Shown here: piece after piece, positions 16,001 through 23,830 of the stretch | Layout of the letters: every line of letters starts with the position of its first letter | Numbering within the stretch: position 1 is the first letter of the stretch | Assembly: GCA_000695325.1 (NCBI GenBank) | Contig: AVPN01001339.1 | Coordinates: 1-23,983, forward strand | Length of the DNA: 23,983 bases | Source of the DNA: Pleurobrachia bachei | Lineage: Eukaryota; Ctenophora; Tentaculata; Cydippida; Pleurobrachiidae | Direction: 5' to 3' | Position numbers and translations under genes: made by a program | Notes under the pieces: generated by a model | What the model was told of the DNA's origin: nothing | The model's input: only the letters and a program-made list of their open reading frames with translations | The model's database searches: none

Positions 16001-18730
16001 TCGTACTTCTTCTTGCATGTTAGGAAAATAAAACTTCTGTCTTATTCTACTTTCGGTTTTTTCGGACGACTGGTGTGCTCCGGCCACAGTATGGCTTGCT
16101 TCTATGACTTTGACTATTTGTGACTCTGGTACACAAATTAACCAGCGGAACTCTGTAAGTCCCGGGTTACCATATCTAATACAAATGGTATCTCGATCCC
16201 CTATCTTCAGCCGACTCAGCTTGTTGTAGTATTGCCGTTCCTGAGGTGGCAGCATGTTGGGATCTCCTGCTTTTTCCTCTTCTCTGATCCACTTCCGCAC
16301 AGTCTTGAAAGTGGGATCCTCCTTAGATTCCCGTAAGAATTCCTCGTCACCGATCACCGGGGCCGGTCGCGTTTCCTCACTCACTTGATTCACTACGGTC
16401 GCTGCTAGCCTCTTTGCTTCCTCCTCGTCTGCTACGGCCTCCTGGATTCCCTGCTTAATGTAGTCGTACAGGCCAGAGGACGACTGGGGTAGCGCTGGTC
16501 GGCTCAAAAAGTCGGAGACAACGTTCTCTTTTCCCGGTACAAACTTTATGTCGAACTCATATTCCGATAATTCCATACTCCATCGTATGATAGCGTTGGC
16601 CGTTGACTTCTTTAGAAAGGTCCCGAAACTCATGGCTTTACAATCTGTCTGTAGGACAAACCTTCTACCATAAAGATAGAATCTCATCCGTGTTATTGCC
16701 CAATACGCGGCATAAAATTCCTTCACAAACGATGGCCAATGTAATTGAGATGGATTGAACATCTTAGATCCATAGTGGATTGGATGCATCTTACCGTCTT
16801 CGTCTTCTTGCATTAGACAGAACCCCATGCAATACCCTGAGGCATCCGTAAAGAGATTCAGTGTTTTATTGGGGTCTGCCCATACAAGACACGGTGGATT
16901 CGACAGAGCGGTTTTTACTTCGTCGAAACTGCTCCTGGCTTCCGCTCCAAATTCGAATTTCTCTGATCCTTGAAGTAACGAGGTGAGGGCCTTGGCTTTT
17001 TCCGCAAACTTCGGTACGAACTCCCTGAAATACCCGGCTAATCCCAACAATCTTTGAACATCTTTCTTTGATTTTGGGTCTGGCATTTCCAATAAGTCCT
17101 TTATTTTCTCCTGGTTCGCGTATAACCCCTCTTCCGTTAGTTTACATCCCAGGAACATGACCTCCTGTTTGAATAATTCACACTTCTCGGGTTTCAATTT
17201 TAGCCCGCCAATTTTCAGTCTCTCGAATATTAGCTTTAGGTTCTCCATCATGACATCTGCATCTGCGGCCCCTGATATTATGTCGTCTAAGTAGACCGCA
17301 CATATATTTGCTTTTAGGTCACCGAATAACCTATCGGCTAGGGATTGCAAAGCCGCTGGGCTTGTCCTTGCACCCATGGGCACCACCTTGTGTCGCCAGG
17401 ACCCCATTGAGTTCAGCCATATAGTCGTAACATCCCTAGAGTCTTCGTGCAGTGGTATCTGCCAAAATGCGGAACTGAGATCCATCACACTCCACATTTT
17501 ACATCCGAACCAAATATTCCTGGTCTCCTGTACCGTAGGGAGCGGATGCAGGTTAGACACCGTAGCTTCATTTAGTAATCGGAAATCTATACACATTCTA
17601 TTTTTCCCGTTCTTCTTCTTAACTATTACCAAGGGTGACCGGTAAGTAGCTGTGCTCGGTTCCAAGACTCCCATTTCAATCATGTCTAGGATCATTTCTT
17701 TGGCTGTTTCAAAGCTGTGCATTGGTATAGGTCTATTTTTGTTGACGACAGTGGCGTTCTCTTTGAGCTTTATCTCATGAGTATATAGCGTTGTTAGCCC
17801 CAACTCCTTATCTGAGAGGCTGAAGATCTCTTGGTACTCTTTCACTAACTCCCGGACTTTATTTTTCTGTTCCGTTGATAGTAGTTCATTGTCCTCGAAC
17901 TTGAGTTTCTGTAGTATGGCCTCTATTCGCCTTTCCTCACCCCACTCCCACGTGGGGATATCTGACTTCCAGTCTCCTTCTGCCAGCTCCGTCACTGTAC
18001 CTACCACATCTCCGTTAGCAAAGTGCACGCTCATGGATTCTTTCCCTTGCCCTGCGTCTACTTGAATCGCTGTTTCTGCACCTGTTAGTGTAACTAGGCA
18101 GGTACTCTCCCCACCACCAACTTTAGAGGTATAATAGCAGGTAGCCGGGAATGAAATTTGTCCCTCTATCTTGCAATTAATTGTTCCCTTTCCTTGAAGT
18201 GTATTGTCTCCGTTAAGTTTCACTGTTGCCACTCTAGACGGTCCCTGTTTGACCTTCATTATTGTAGATTGCTGGTCGTCCAGCATTAAAGTTAAATCAT
18301 AAAAGTTTAGCTTAGCTTTTGTCATCTCCAAGAATTCTGTTCCTAATATAATTGTCTCCAATATTCCAGCAATAATAAAACGCACATTTAGCAATTTTTT
18401 TCCAACTCTGAGTTGAATTTTTGTTTGTCCTTCTACGTCTAGTCCTCCTCCTCCTGCTGAGAGGAGACTCACATTCGTTCTATCTCTATTTTTGTCTTTT
18501 AGCCAATCCCCCATTATACGGGAAGATATCAGATTATATTTAGATCCTGTGTCCACTAGGGCAGGGATCTTTCTCTTGTCTATTTCTACCACTAAATAAT
18601 AGTGTCCGTCTCCTTCTGAGATATTGCCTACCACTGAAGTGTTCCTCACCATCTCCTCTTTTCCAGTTTCCGGCCCTCTCGTTTTTATCTCCGCTTCCTG
18701 AGTCTTGATTGGTTCATGTTCTCCCAACAA
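13094..18730 (-). CDS. pol: Pol polyprotein: protease, RT, RNase H, integrase, long disordered tail
   Basis: 1878 residues counted from a TTG at 18730; the frame is open back to 18781 and has no early ATG (first Met codon at 18652), so it is probably made as a Gag-Pol fusion. Aspartic protease: LVDTGS with D60, and IILG at 127-130. Reverse transcriptase about 330-540 with CIDFRLLN and VYLDD (D482, D483). RNase H with D629 (LFTDAS), E671 and D696. Integrase: zinc-binding H880, H886, C916, C919; catalytic D949, D1007 and E1044 (spacing 36); GPY/F-like NFKGPYIII at 1182. Domain order PR-RT-RH-IN is that of Ty3/Gypsy. All catalytic residues are present, so it looks intact. After about 1230 comes a hydrophilic region of about 650 aa rich in E, R, P, T and Q, far longer than usual for the family; it may be a cleaved separate protein. 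Confidence 0.97.
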   Translation of the reverse strand: MLGEHEPIKTQEAEIKTRGPETGKEEMVRNTSVVGNISEGDGHYYLVVEIDKRKIPALVDTGSKYNLISSRIMGDWLKDKNRDRTNVSLLSAGGGGLDVEGQTKIQLRVGKKLLNVRFIIAGILETIILGTEFLEMTKAKLNFYDLTLMLDDQQSTIMKVKQGPSRVATVKLNGDNTLQGKGTINCKIEGQISFPATCYYTSKVGGGESTCLVTLTGAETAIQVDAGQGKESMSVHFANGDVVGTVTELAEGDWKSDIPTWEWGEERRIEAILQKLKFEDNELLSTEQKNKVRELVKEYQEIFSLSDKELGLTTLYTHEIKLKENATVVNKNRPIPMHSFETAKEMILDMIEMGVLEPSTATYRSPLVIVKKKNGKNRMCIDFRLLNEATVSNLHPLPTVQETRNIWFGCKMWSVMDLSSAFWQIPLHEDSRDVTTIWLNSMGSWRHKVVPMGARTSPAALQSLADRLFGDLKANICAVYLDDIISGAADADVMMENLKLIFERLKIGGLKLKPEKCELFKQEVMFLGCKLTEEGLYANQEKIKDLLEMPDPKSKKDVQRLLGLAGYFREFVPKFAEKAKALTSLLQGSEKFEFGAEARSSFDEVKTALSNPPCLVWADPNKTLNLFTDASGYCMGFCLMQEDEDGKMHPIHYGSKMFNPSQLHWPSFVKEFYAAYWAITRMRFYLYGRRFVLQTDCKAMSFGTFLKKSTANAIIRWSMELSEYEFDIKFVPGKENVVSDFLSRPALPQSSSGLYDYIKQGIQEAVADEEEAKRLAATVVNQVSEETRPAPVIGDEEFLRESKEDPTFKTVRKWIREEEKAGDPNMLPPQERQYYNKLSRLKIGDRDTICIRYGNPGLTEFRWLICVPESQIVKVIEASHTVAGAHQSSEKTESRIRQKFYFPNMQEEVRLFCKTCSDCFKTNQYYRKQPVPELKPYTYKYPGMCVNMDVVQISKGGRFPKVLTMVDKFTKYVVFVPIANEKATTIAKAFLDNYVCIWGPPQILVTDNAATFKTAEVMNNLYGLLGIEKKYCAPYHPQGNGIAERFNKVLLHLLQKLVGDNPGQWRQALPRLQLAVNSAINRSTGYSAFRLMTGREMTGLDDVLFETRSTKFFESEHHLANDMYHELRKIFRLAGNNLELTHRLQKRIYDRNKQAVSLAVGDKVMIYRPKDTSNNYYKLVTNFKGPYIIIDAWDQHDFLVQRIQDWKKKTGDCRYIVHRNHLRKIPEGMRGHLGDQEPERAKADLTEEEETELEDDSEIEEMLLEDDGDDDDDWVRGYRGGSGTEDRRVTRAQAKANQGGPGIGPQNNTRDSGISMGGPRTPPQGTFDRGRNILRDTQYHTPERQRAGENTPVADNNRTARSGGTSQLSTPWRTQILAELTRVFEEEFGEEEGDENLEVQTEQLRGEQDPRPEQEGQVTEPEDEYETVPRERLVRYTEAPPEVIGQYQLPEGQSPGRGKSRLQRSVKQLDQQPDTTNRDLYTTAVLAWSDSLRNESRPTKEDAQPERQRSFNRTSEREPLENRQGTAGQVSERPGPATRTPETTQQANSLREHTPERLGRPGPSNRTLNTSHRTSREESQRNHEREGDERSIWTSPPIAPGRRTGGYTEEDRRREEELLRMGLGIPTNIFPEIPPARQQWRDKMDEMRGGRPLQMGNPANHSTPGRIPTGKEKKTHSPRTETPLRIRPGRPREKLPMINEPMDSVREPQRSYRKEDNTAMEWEHPNQQTREEEMSWQNRNPNMTVYRDRTDRSLDSTKDTTKTSNDSFGEFERAPTEGLRVVMQSPKFEARPQPREEEPDWQQIHEIAQRLNTIDRENVLRRSDNADDEEMEEVLETENRQEKRVREEGPDETRLLSPPPRRSKRLEGKPKVDYKYQQ

Positions 18731-18762
18731 GTTCTCTCCAGGGCCCTCTCCAGAAGCGGATA

Positions 18763-20445
18763 TTAGTTTGATGGAGCCTGTCTAGGTTGCATTCGCTGGG
18801 CAGGTGGGTATCTATTGTCTTGTAACGCTCTTTCCACTGCATCATTTGGTGTGTTTCTTGTCGTTTCTCTGCATTGGGTCGAAATGTGTCCTTCCTTATT
18901 GCACCTGTAACATCTTACTTTAGGGCATCGGTTTGAAAGGTGTCCCTCCATTCCACAGGTATTACACGTCATAGGTCCCCTGTTACTCCCTTGTCGGTTC
19001 CAGGATCCTCTTCTCTGCTGCTGGTAACCACTCGGTCCCGGCTGGTTCCAGGATCCTCTTCCCTGCTGCTGGTAACCACTCGGCCCAGGCTGGTTCCAGA
19101 GCGCGTCTCTAGGTTGACGATATCTGTTGTTCCCAGGTTGATTCCACTGGCCTTTCCTCTGTTGTCCGGCATTGTTTTGGCCTCTCGCTGGGCTCTGGTT
19201 TCCTTTTGCTGAACTGTAGCAATTTCTAGCCAAGTGTCCTGGCTTTCCACAGTTGTAACAGGCTCCCTTTTCTTGGACTGACCTATTTTCTTTGCAGTCC
19301 TTTCGGAGGTGGCCATCTTTTCCGCAGTTGTAACATCGTTTTGTGTTCTCGACCACATTGAATACCATGCGGCTCGGAGTATCCTCTGCCGGCCTAGCCT
19401 GATATACCGCTTCAAGTTCTATGGCATGTTTTACTGCCTCCTCAAACTCGGCATGTTTGGCCTTTAGTAGGTCCTTCCCGATTCCATCATCACGTACCCC
19501 GAGGATGAATACGTCCAGCATCACTGATTTCCTCATATTCTCGTCTTCGTATGCGATCACTGCATCTTCTGCTAGTCTTGTTGCGAAGTCAGACATTCTC
19601 TCCCCTTCTCTTTGCCTCGCTTCGAATAGCTTTGATCGGGATTGTGCCTTTGGGTGCACCTCCTCCAATTCTCTCACTATCTCGTTCAATGCCTCTTCTA
19701 CTGTTGGCCTTGGGTCCCGTTCTCCTAAGTTCATCCGAAGAACTCTCTTTTGTGCTCTTGAGTCGAGGTATGAGGTCAGGAGGTTTATTAATGCCCAGCT
19801 GTCGTCAGCAATGTTAGATGCCTTGGAATAAATCTTGAATCGCGCCAGGTATGATCTGATGTTATCGACCCCAGAAGCAAATTTCGAGGGTCTCATGGCC
19901 ACTGCTGTTGTTCTCTCTCTCGGTCTGTTTGCGGTAGGTACTGGCAAATTGTCCATGACTCTGGTTTGTGCGTCCAGAACCCTTCGACTGACCTGATAGT
20001 TATTTTCCAGTGCTGTGTATGCTCCGTTCATTCTTCTTATCTCTCTCTCCAAATTTTCCACCTGGTCCGATTTCCTGTGAAACAAAGCTAGCTCCGTTCT
20101 TAACGTGTTCCACATGTTATCTCCGTGGTCGAGATCTGGGTTCAGGAGTCTTGCTGCTTGTTGATATTCTTCTATCTCTTGGTCTATCATATCTCCTCTC
20201 CCGATCTCTCCTTCCTGTAGTCTTTGCCTGTCTCTCCTCCTCCTTTCCTCTGCACGCTCCATCGCTATTTCTACTTCGTCCCGTACTCTCTCCTGATGGT
20301 TCTCGTTCGCTTCTTCTCCGCCTCCTTCTTGTACTGCTTGTGCCGCCACGGCTACTGCCGCAGCCGCATCGTCCAACTGTTGCTGTTCTTCCCGTAGTTC
20401 ATCTTCTAAAGCCTCCAATCGGAGTCTTTCTGCTTGTTCTGCCAT
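18763..20445 (-). CDS. gag: Gag polyprotein with four CCHC zinc knuckles
   Basis: 560-aa structural protein. Residues 1-150 are highly charged and coiled-coil-like, with an Ala-rich part (27-38). The capsid region (about 185-350) contains a retrotransposon-Gag/MHR-like segment (FEARQREGERMSDFATRLAE, 274-293). Four CX2CX4HX4C knuckles sit at 371-384, 396-409, 494-507 and 512-525; two are close together, then a Gln/Gly/Pro/Trp-rich linker with two 16-residue tandem repeats, then two more. Four knuckles are more than the usual one or two. ATG is 1 nt after a TTATAG acceptor-like box. The stop at 18763 overlaps the pol frame by 19 nt; pol is in the -1 frame. Confidence 0.97.
   Translation of the reverse strand: MAEQAERLRLEALEDELREEQQQLDDAAAAVAVAAQAVQEGGGEEANENHQERVRDEVEIAMERAEERRRRDRQRLQEGEIGRGDMIDQEIEEYQQAARLLNPDLDHGDNMWNTLRTELALFHRKSDQVENLEREIRRMNGAYTALENNYQVSRRVLDAQTRVMDNLPVPTANRPRERTTAVAMRPSKFASGVDNIRSYLARFKIYSKASNIADDSWALINLLTSYLDSRAQKRVLRMNLGERDPRPTVEEALNEIVRELEEVHPKAQSRSKLFEARQREGERMSDFATRLAEDAVIAYEDENMRKSVMLDVFILGVRDDGIGKDLLKAKHAEFEEAVKHAIELEAVYQARPAEDTPSRMVFNVVENTKRCYNCGKDGHLRKDCKENRSVQEKGACYNCGKPGHLARNCYSSAKGNQSPARGQNNAGQQRKGQWNQPGNNRYRQPRDALWNQPGPSGYQQQGRGSWNQPGPSGYQQQRRGSWNRQGSNRGPMTCNTCGMEGHLSNRCPKVRCYRCNKEGHISTQCRETTRNTPNDAVERALQDNRYPPAQRMQPRQAPSN
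19003..19098 (-). repeat. Two 48-bp tandem repeats inside gag
   Basis: Codes two near-identical 16-residue units of the form WNQPGPSGYQQQ-RGS (residues 450-465 and 466-481) in the linker between the knuckle pairs. Low-complexity, probably flexible. Confidence 0.9.
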
Positions 20446-20779
20446 TCTATAACGAGTTGGTATTATTAGTTTTCTTTTTCATTAAGTTGTAATTAACTAC
20501 GTAATTGTTCAATCAATATGTCAGTGGTTGCAAACTACTCTTAAGTAAAACATCCTCATGTTGTATAATTTCAATTATCATTTTATAAATCATTTTCTCT
20601 AATTCACGCTATAGCTAAATAATCTGTATCCAACGGTTGTTTCACTCACTGCTTCTCAAGATTATATTATATACATCTAAATATATCACATAATTTCCCA
20701 TATTTTGTATATCATTGCATATTAGTTTAAATTCACTAAAAGAAATTTCTCTCTCCTCACTGGGATTAATTGTTGATGA
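20446..20779. other. Leader between 237-aa ORF and gag
   Basis: AT-rich, no ORF. Its gag end holds the acceptor-like TATAG (20447-20451) with CTAAT and CCAACTC upstream. Otherwise nothing distinctive. Confidence 0.5.
20447..20451 (-). promoter_or_regulatory. 3' splice-site-like ATAG box before gag
   Basis: Minus strand CTCGTTATAG, then A and ATG; branch-like AAACTAAT about 25 nt upstream. Confidence 0.5.
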
Positions 20780-21493
20780 TCATACTATATGACCTTCTAA
20801 TCTCCTATGATTCGCTCTAGCCCTATTCAGTGCTGTAGCATATAACGTAAGCTCTCTTAGTGTTTTTGGGGCATTCTCTATCTCTATTCTCAATATATTT
20901 GCTTCTTCCGCATTCTCCGCTGATATGTGATATGCTAATAAATGTTTTATACAATGCAATACTCCGTATGATGCTCTCCCATCTGCTATTTCTCTCTCGT
21001 CCTCTCTTAGTGTTTTAAATTTATAGTAACACTTTATTCTTAACCCATCTTCAGAGTCAGTGTTCCGTGCTCCGACGACCAAATCATTCACTGTCATGTT
21101 GTCGCTCAGTCCTATTCCCCCGTTCAACAGGCGATGAAAGTCTCTGATTAGTTCCTTCCACCACCATATAACATATGTCAAGCAATACTTTTGCAAGATG
21201 AGTGGTTCGTTAGCCTCATATGTTACCACCTGACTCACTTCTAATCTCTCCGTTTCTTCGGGTACCGGTGCTATGAAGGTCACATTACCTCCAAAGAAGT
21301 CCAATTGTCTAATCCTCGACGACTCTCTATAAATAGTATCCGGCCCCCATAGTATGTGTGCTTCTATTGTTTCGTGTATTGCTCCAGGTATTTCCATCAC
21401 TGTCAGCCCTACCCGGCCAGCTAATCCTCGTTGTCCCTGTGCCTCAGTATAAATCTCCTCGTCCTCGGATTCTGTGTCGGACTTATTAACCAT
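20780..21493 (-). CDS. 237-aa ORF upstream of gag, unknown
   Basis: Acidic N-terminus (SDTESEDEEIYTEAQ) followed by a mixed, apparently folded body with a Trp-rich segment (YCLTYVIWWWKELIRDF, about 103-119) and an amphipathic C-terminal half (KTLRELTLYATALNRARANH). No signal peptide, TM or known motif. A gene before gag is rare in Ty3/Gypsy elements but is known in giant plant Ogre elements. ATG lies 5 nt after a TTATAG acceptor-like box. If spliced from the donor at 22440 it would be in frame with the acidic exon upstream, so the two might form one longer protein. Confidence 0.75.
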   Translation of the reverse strand: MVNKSDTESEDEEIYTEAQGQRGLAGRVGLTVMEIPGAIHETIEAHILWGPDTIYRESSRIRQLDFFGGNVTFIAPVPEETERLEVSQVVTYEANEPLILQKYCLTYVIWWWKELIRDFHRLLNGGIGLSDNMTVNDLVVGARNTDSEDGLRIKCYYKFKTLREDEREIADGRASYGVLHCIKHLLAYHISAENAEEANILRIEIENAPKTLRELTLYATALNRARANHRRLEGHIV

Positions 21494-21498
21494 CCTTG

Positions 21499-21503
21499 CT
21501 ATA
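21499..21503 (-). promoter_or_regulatory. 3' splice-site-like ATAG box before 237-aa ORF
   Basis: Minus strand ATACATTATAG, then CAAGG and ATG. Branch-like ATTAAC about 20 nt upstream. Confidence 0.5.
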
Positions 21504-21891
21504 ATGTATTCCGGTTAATAATGCATCTTTTACCGAATATTATCATTTACTATCATTATTCACTAACACGCTCTGATACCTATTTATAAATACACTATTA
21601 CATCACAATTATTAATTTACGGTCATTGCGTCCACACTCTATTAATTAATAATCAATCCCTTACATCTATAATTTTATAGTCCTTTATCAGCTTCAGAGA
21701 GTTCCTGGAACACAATCGAGCAACCTTCTCTTCAATCTTGTGTACGTCTCCTCACAGAGTAACATCAGATCTAAAGAGCATGGCCTAAGTTAGGCAATGT
21801 GGATCATAATTCCCTTTCATGTTTTATACTATGCAACTACCGGTTCTGTAGCTGCACTCGAGCACTTTGTATCCAAATACGTGCGAGGGGT

Positions 21892-21899
21892 AACTTACC
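21892..21899 (-). promoter_or_regulatory. Splice donor, leader
   Basis: Minus strand TTCGG-GTAAGTT; first intron base 21898. Good match to the metazoan donor consensus. Confidence 0.5.
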
Positions 21900-22041
21900 C
21901 GAACCAGCCCACACAGCACTCGTGCTGATAACCCAACCTAAATTCACATGTCGGTGGCGCGCAGCGTAACATACCCCAACTAGGTAAGTACCCGAGTTCT
22001 CCTTGTAAGTTGCTCTGTTTGGTTATATTTCTAAAGCTAAC

Positions 22042-22050
22042 ACTTACCTT
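22042..22050 (-). promoter_or_regulatory. Splice donor, leader (consensus)
   Basis: Minus strand AAG-GTAAGT, a full consensus; first intron base 22047. The exon end CCCCAGCAAG lies just before. Confidence 0.6.
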
Positions 22051-22311
22051 GCTGGGGATGATGTGATGGCTCACCAATACTGCTTTCGTGTGTCGTGCCC
22101 CTGTGGTGTGTGCCTCTTTGTTGTCCTTGCCTGTGAACTGCACCCCACATAGAATACAGTTATTCTCCTCTATCCCGTCCTCCTTGTTCAGTCCTGGTAG
22201 TTATAATAGTTTTTAGCTCAGTGCTCTCTCTATTATACTGTCGCTTGTAGTGGCAAACTGCGACGGAAACCCAAAACAGAGCAAGACGACCCATAACCGG
22301 GGCCCGTCAGG

Positions 22312-22328
22312 AGCTCTGGAGTCAGTCT
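22312..22328. repeat. 17-bp inverted match to U3
   Basis: Exact reverse complement of 23924-23940 (AGACTGACTCCAGAGCT), with weaker similarity on both sides. In element RNA this leader site could pair with the U3 site at the RNA's 3' end. Confidence 0.85.
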
Positions 22329-22383
22329 ATGGCTAACACGAATGTACTTTTCCTGCGCGCTATTCAAAGTGTTGCTGCTTCTC

Positions 22384-23097
22384 TCACGTTATTGTGATAA
22401 CGAGCAGCACTGTGAGGTTATATACGCTGAGTTTCTTACCTAAATGTTGGAATATTAGCCGTCTCCAGTGGGGGCGGTTTTCATCCTTGCAGCTTCTGTA
22501 TAGACTCTCCCAGTTTTCTGGGAGCTCGTCGGGAATATCTACTTTGTATTTCCGGGTAGGGTCCTCATAGTTTATAAGCATCTCCTCTGTGAGCGCCCCT
22601 ACTTTCCCTTGGCAGCAGGTTCGCCAGGTCTCCTCCTCTTCCTCCATATCGCTGTCTGGTGCCTCTTCTCCTTCCTCTAATTCCAAGGCCTCTGTCTCCC
22701 CCCCGTCTTCTGGGGCCTCTATTCTCATCGGGTCAGCCTCTTCTCCTTCTTCCTCTTCCATGGCCTCTGTCTCCCCCTCGTTTCCGTCTTCCGGGGCCTC
22801 TATTTTCGCCGGGTCTGCCTCCTGTCCTTCTCCCTCTTCCAGGGCCTCTTCTTCGATTGGGTCTGCCTCCTTCTGTCCTTCCTCCTCCGGGGCCTCTTCT
22901 TCGATTTCTTGCGTCTCAACCGATTCCACCCTCTCAGGTTTACCTCCCTCGAAAATCTCTATCTGGGGCCCGGATGTGACACCCTCGATATCTATTTCCC
23001 AGCCGGTGAGTCGGATTCTCGGTATCTTGGTGATGCCTTTCATTGTGATCTCCATTGATGGTCCAGATTCTGGAACTCTCCTGATCGTAAGATTCAT
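22384..23097 (-). CDS. Acidic-repeat coding exon at the 5' end
   Basis: Open for 237 codons, but a donor (TTTAG-GTAAG) after codon 219 plus one base, at 22440/22439, suggests the true exon is 23099-22440. It is also bounded upstream by a strong acceptor (CTAATCCGACCCCTTACAG) 2 nt before the ATG. Residues 1-60 form a basic-to-mixed domain (MNLTIRRVPE...). Residues 66-147 are imperfect repeats of about 20-25 residues around EADP and EAPEDG-GETEA, extremely acidic. Then comes a domain with CCQG and RPHWRRLIFQHL. No family recognised. The protein may continue in a downstream exon; unspliced, it would end NLTVLLVITIT. Confidence 0.7.
   Translation of the reverse strand: MNLTIRRVPESGPSMEITMKGITKIPRIRLTGWEIDIEGVTSGPQIEIFEGGKPERVESVETQEIEEEAPEEEGQKEADPIEEEALEEGEGQEADPAKIEAPEDGNEGETEAMEEEEGEEADPMRIEAPEDGGETEALELEEGEEAPDSDMEEEEETWRTCCQGKVGALTEEMLINYEDPTRKYKVDIPDELPENWESLYRSCKDENRPHWRRLIFQHLGKKLSVYNLTVLLVITIT
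22435..22444 (-). promoter_or_regulatory. Splice donor at the end of the acidic exon
   Basis: Minus strand TTTAG-GTAAG; first intron base 22439, phase 1. It leaves a G as the last exon base. Confidence 0.55.
22657..22902 (-). repeat. Imperfect tandem repeats coding acidic units
   Basis: About four diverged units of roughly 60-70 bp, each with GGCCTCT and a CTTCTCCTTC/CCCTCTTCC run on the plus strand, coding the EADP-type acidic repeats. Likely prone to copy-number change. Confidence 0.75.
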
Positions 23098-23099
23098 AG

Positions 23100-23103
23100 C
23101 TGT
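23100..23103 (-). promoter_or_regulatory. Splice acceptor before the acidic exon
   Basis: Minus strand CTAATCCGACCCCTTACAG followed by CT and ATG: branch-like CTAAT, pyrimidine run and CAG. The most canonical acceptor in the leader. Confidence 0.6.
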
Positions 23104-23585
23104 AAGGGGTCGGATTAGTTTTTCAATATTCTGCTAAATGTAAATGCTACCTGCTAACTGCTAATGCAAATTCTAATTAACTCAGACATCTTTTTGTAAA
23201 CCAGGGGTTAGCAAGCTTGATAATGAGGGCTCCATCTCTACTGAGTCACGCATACTCTCTCTCCATAGCTCCACTATGGTACTCAGTATATCTCCACTCA
23301 AGAATAGTAGAATATCAAACACGGGGTTGTGGGTAATAAATAGATAAGCATCTACAATATGTTCCATACCCTTTTCATATATACTCTCACTCTAATAATG
23401 GCATTACTCAATGTAATAAAGGCACTGGTATAATATCTAGTTGGCTTTCTATGTATATGTATATAAGTATATCAACAATGGCTTTTAACCAGGAGAGAAA
23501 CGGAGAGCATGGCTAGGCAAGGCTCTGAGGTAGGTTTAGTTGGGAAGGGTGAACCAATGGCGCGAACCAAGGGGTCTCTGATAAA
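23104..23585 (-). other. Presumed R-U5 and 5' leader, no gene
   Basis: Follows the predicted transcription start. I looked for a primer-binding site (complement of a tRNA 3' end starting TGG) and found none that matches a tRNA I know. No AATAAA on the minus strand. Weak donors (AGA-GTGAGA near 23386, CAG-GTAGCA near 23140) could end exon 1. Confidence 0.4.
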
Positions 23586-23611
23586 AGACAAATGGCAGCT
23601 AACAGCCCGCC

Positions 23612-23619
23612 CTTATATA
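23612..23619 (-). promoter_or_regulatory. LTR core promoter (TATA box)
   Basis: Minus strand GACTATATAAGGGCGGG: a TATATAAG TATA box with a GC-rich downstream edge. Transcription would begin about 25-30 nt downstream, near 23585. The inverted repeats just upstream (23640-23664) and the gene order downstream fit a U3 promoter. Confidence 0.7.
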
Positions 23620-23639
23620 GTCTCCGGAGAATGCAAAAT

Positions 23640-23664
23640 AAGTGTGACGCTGGGCGTCACACTT
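23640..23664. promoter_or_regulatory. Inverted repeat with TGACGC half sites
   Basis: Perfect 11-bp arms (AAGTGTGACGC and GCGTCACACTT) around TGG. The TGACG half sites are CRE/ATF-like. It lies about 20 bp upstream of the TATA box, a place typical for an activator site, and the element codes two bZIP-like proteins. Confidence 0.7.
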
Positions 23665-23695
23665 AATCGGTCCCTAGCCGTCTATCTCTTCCCCT

Positions 23696-23712
23696 AGAGA
23701 CAAGTGTGCGCA
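23696..23712. repeat. U3 direct repeat, copy 1
   Basis: AGAGACAAGTGTGCGCA, identical at 23814-23830. CTCTCCCTCTCT-type blocks follow each copy and recur near 23775. Confidence 0.85.
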
Positions 23713-23732
23713 ATAATCGGTTCTCCCTCTCT

Positions 23733-23749
23733 GTGATGATGGTCATCAC
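23733..23749. promoter_or_regulatory. Second inverted repeat with the same TGG centre
   Basis: Arms GTGATGA and TCATCAC around TGG. Same geometry and centre as 23640-23664, with TGATGA half sites in place of TGACGC. Probably another copy of the same type of protein-binding site. Confidence 0.6.
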
Positions 23750-23813
23750 GAAGCGATGATCCAGTATAATGGTCCTCTCCCTCTCTGCTAACCCACGTCA
23801 CGAGGTAAACAAC

Positions 23814-23830
23814 AGAGACAAGTGTGCGCA
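23814..23830. repeat. U3 direct repeat, copy 2
   Basis: Identical to 23696-23712; a CRE-like ACGTCA (CCACGTCACG) lies about 20 bp to its left. Supports a repeated enhancer of about 118-bp period. Confidence 0.85.

Larger units (their letters stand above)
21504..22439 (-). other. Non-coding leader with splice donors
   Basis: No convincing gene; an 82-codon minus frame (21895-22143) spans the donor at 22047 and ends beside the donor at 21898. It contains two donors and, at 22312-22328, the complement of a U3 segment. An untranslated multi-exon leader is the simplest reading. Confidence 0.45.

Noticed and set aside
21981-21990. Consensus donor TAG-GTAAGTA on the plus strand
   Set aside because: No plus-strand coding frame or partner acceptor nearby; probably chance within the leader.
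23530-23575. TGGTTC-containing stretches as primer-binding sites
   Set aside because: The complements do not match the 3' end of a tRNA I know, and no CA-ended LTR lies directly before them.
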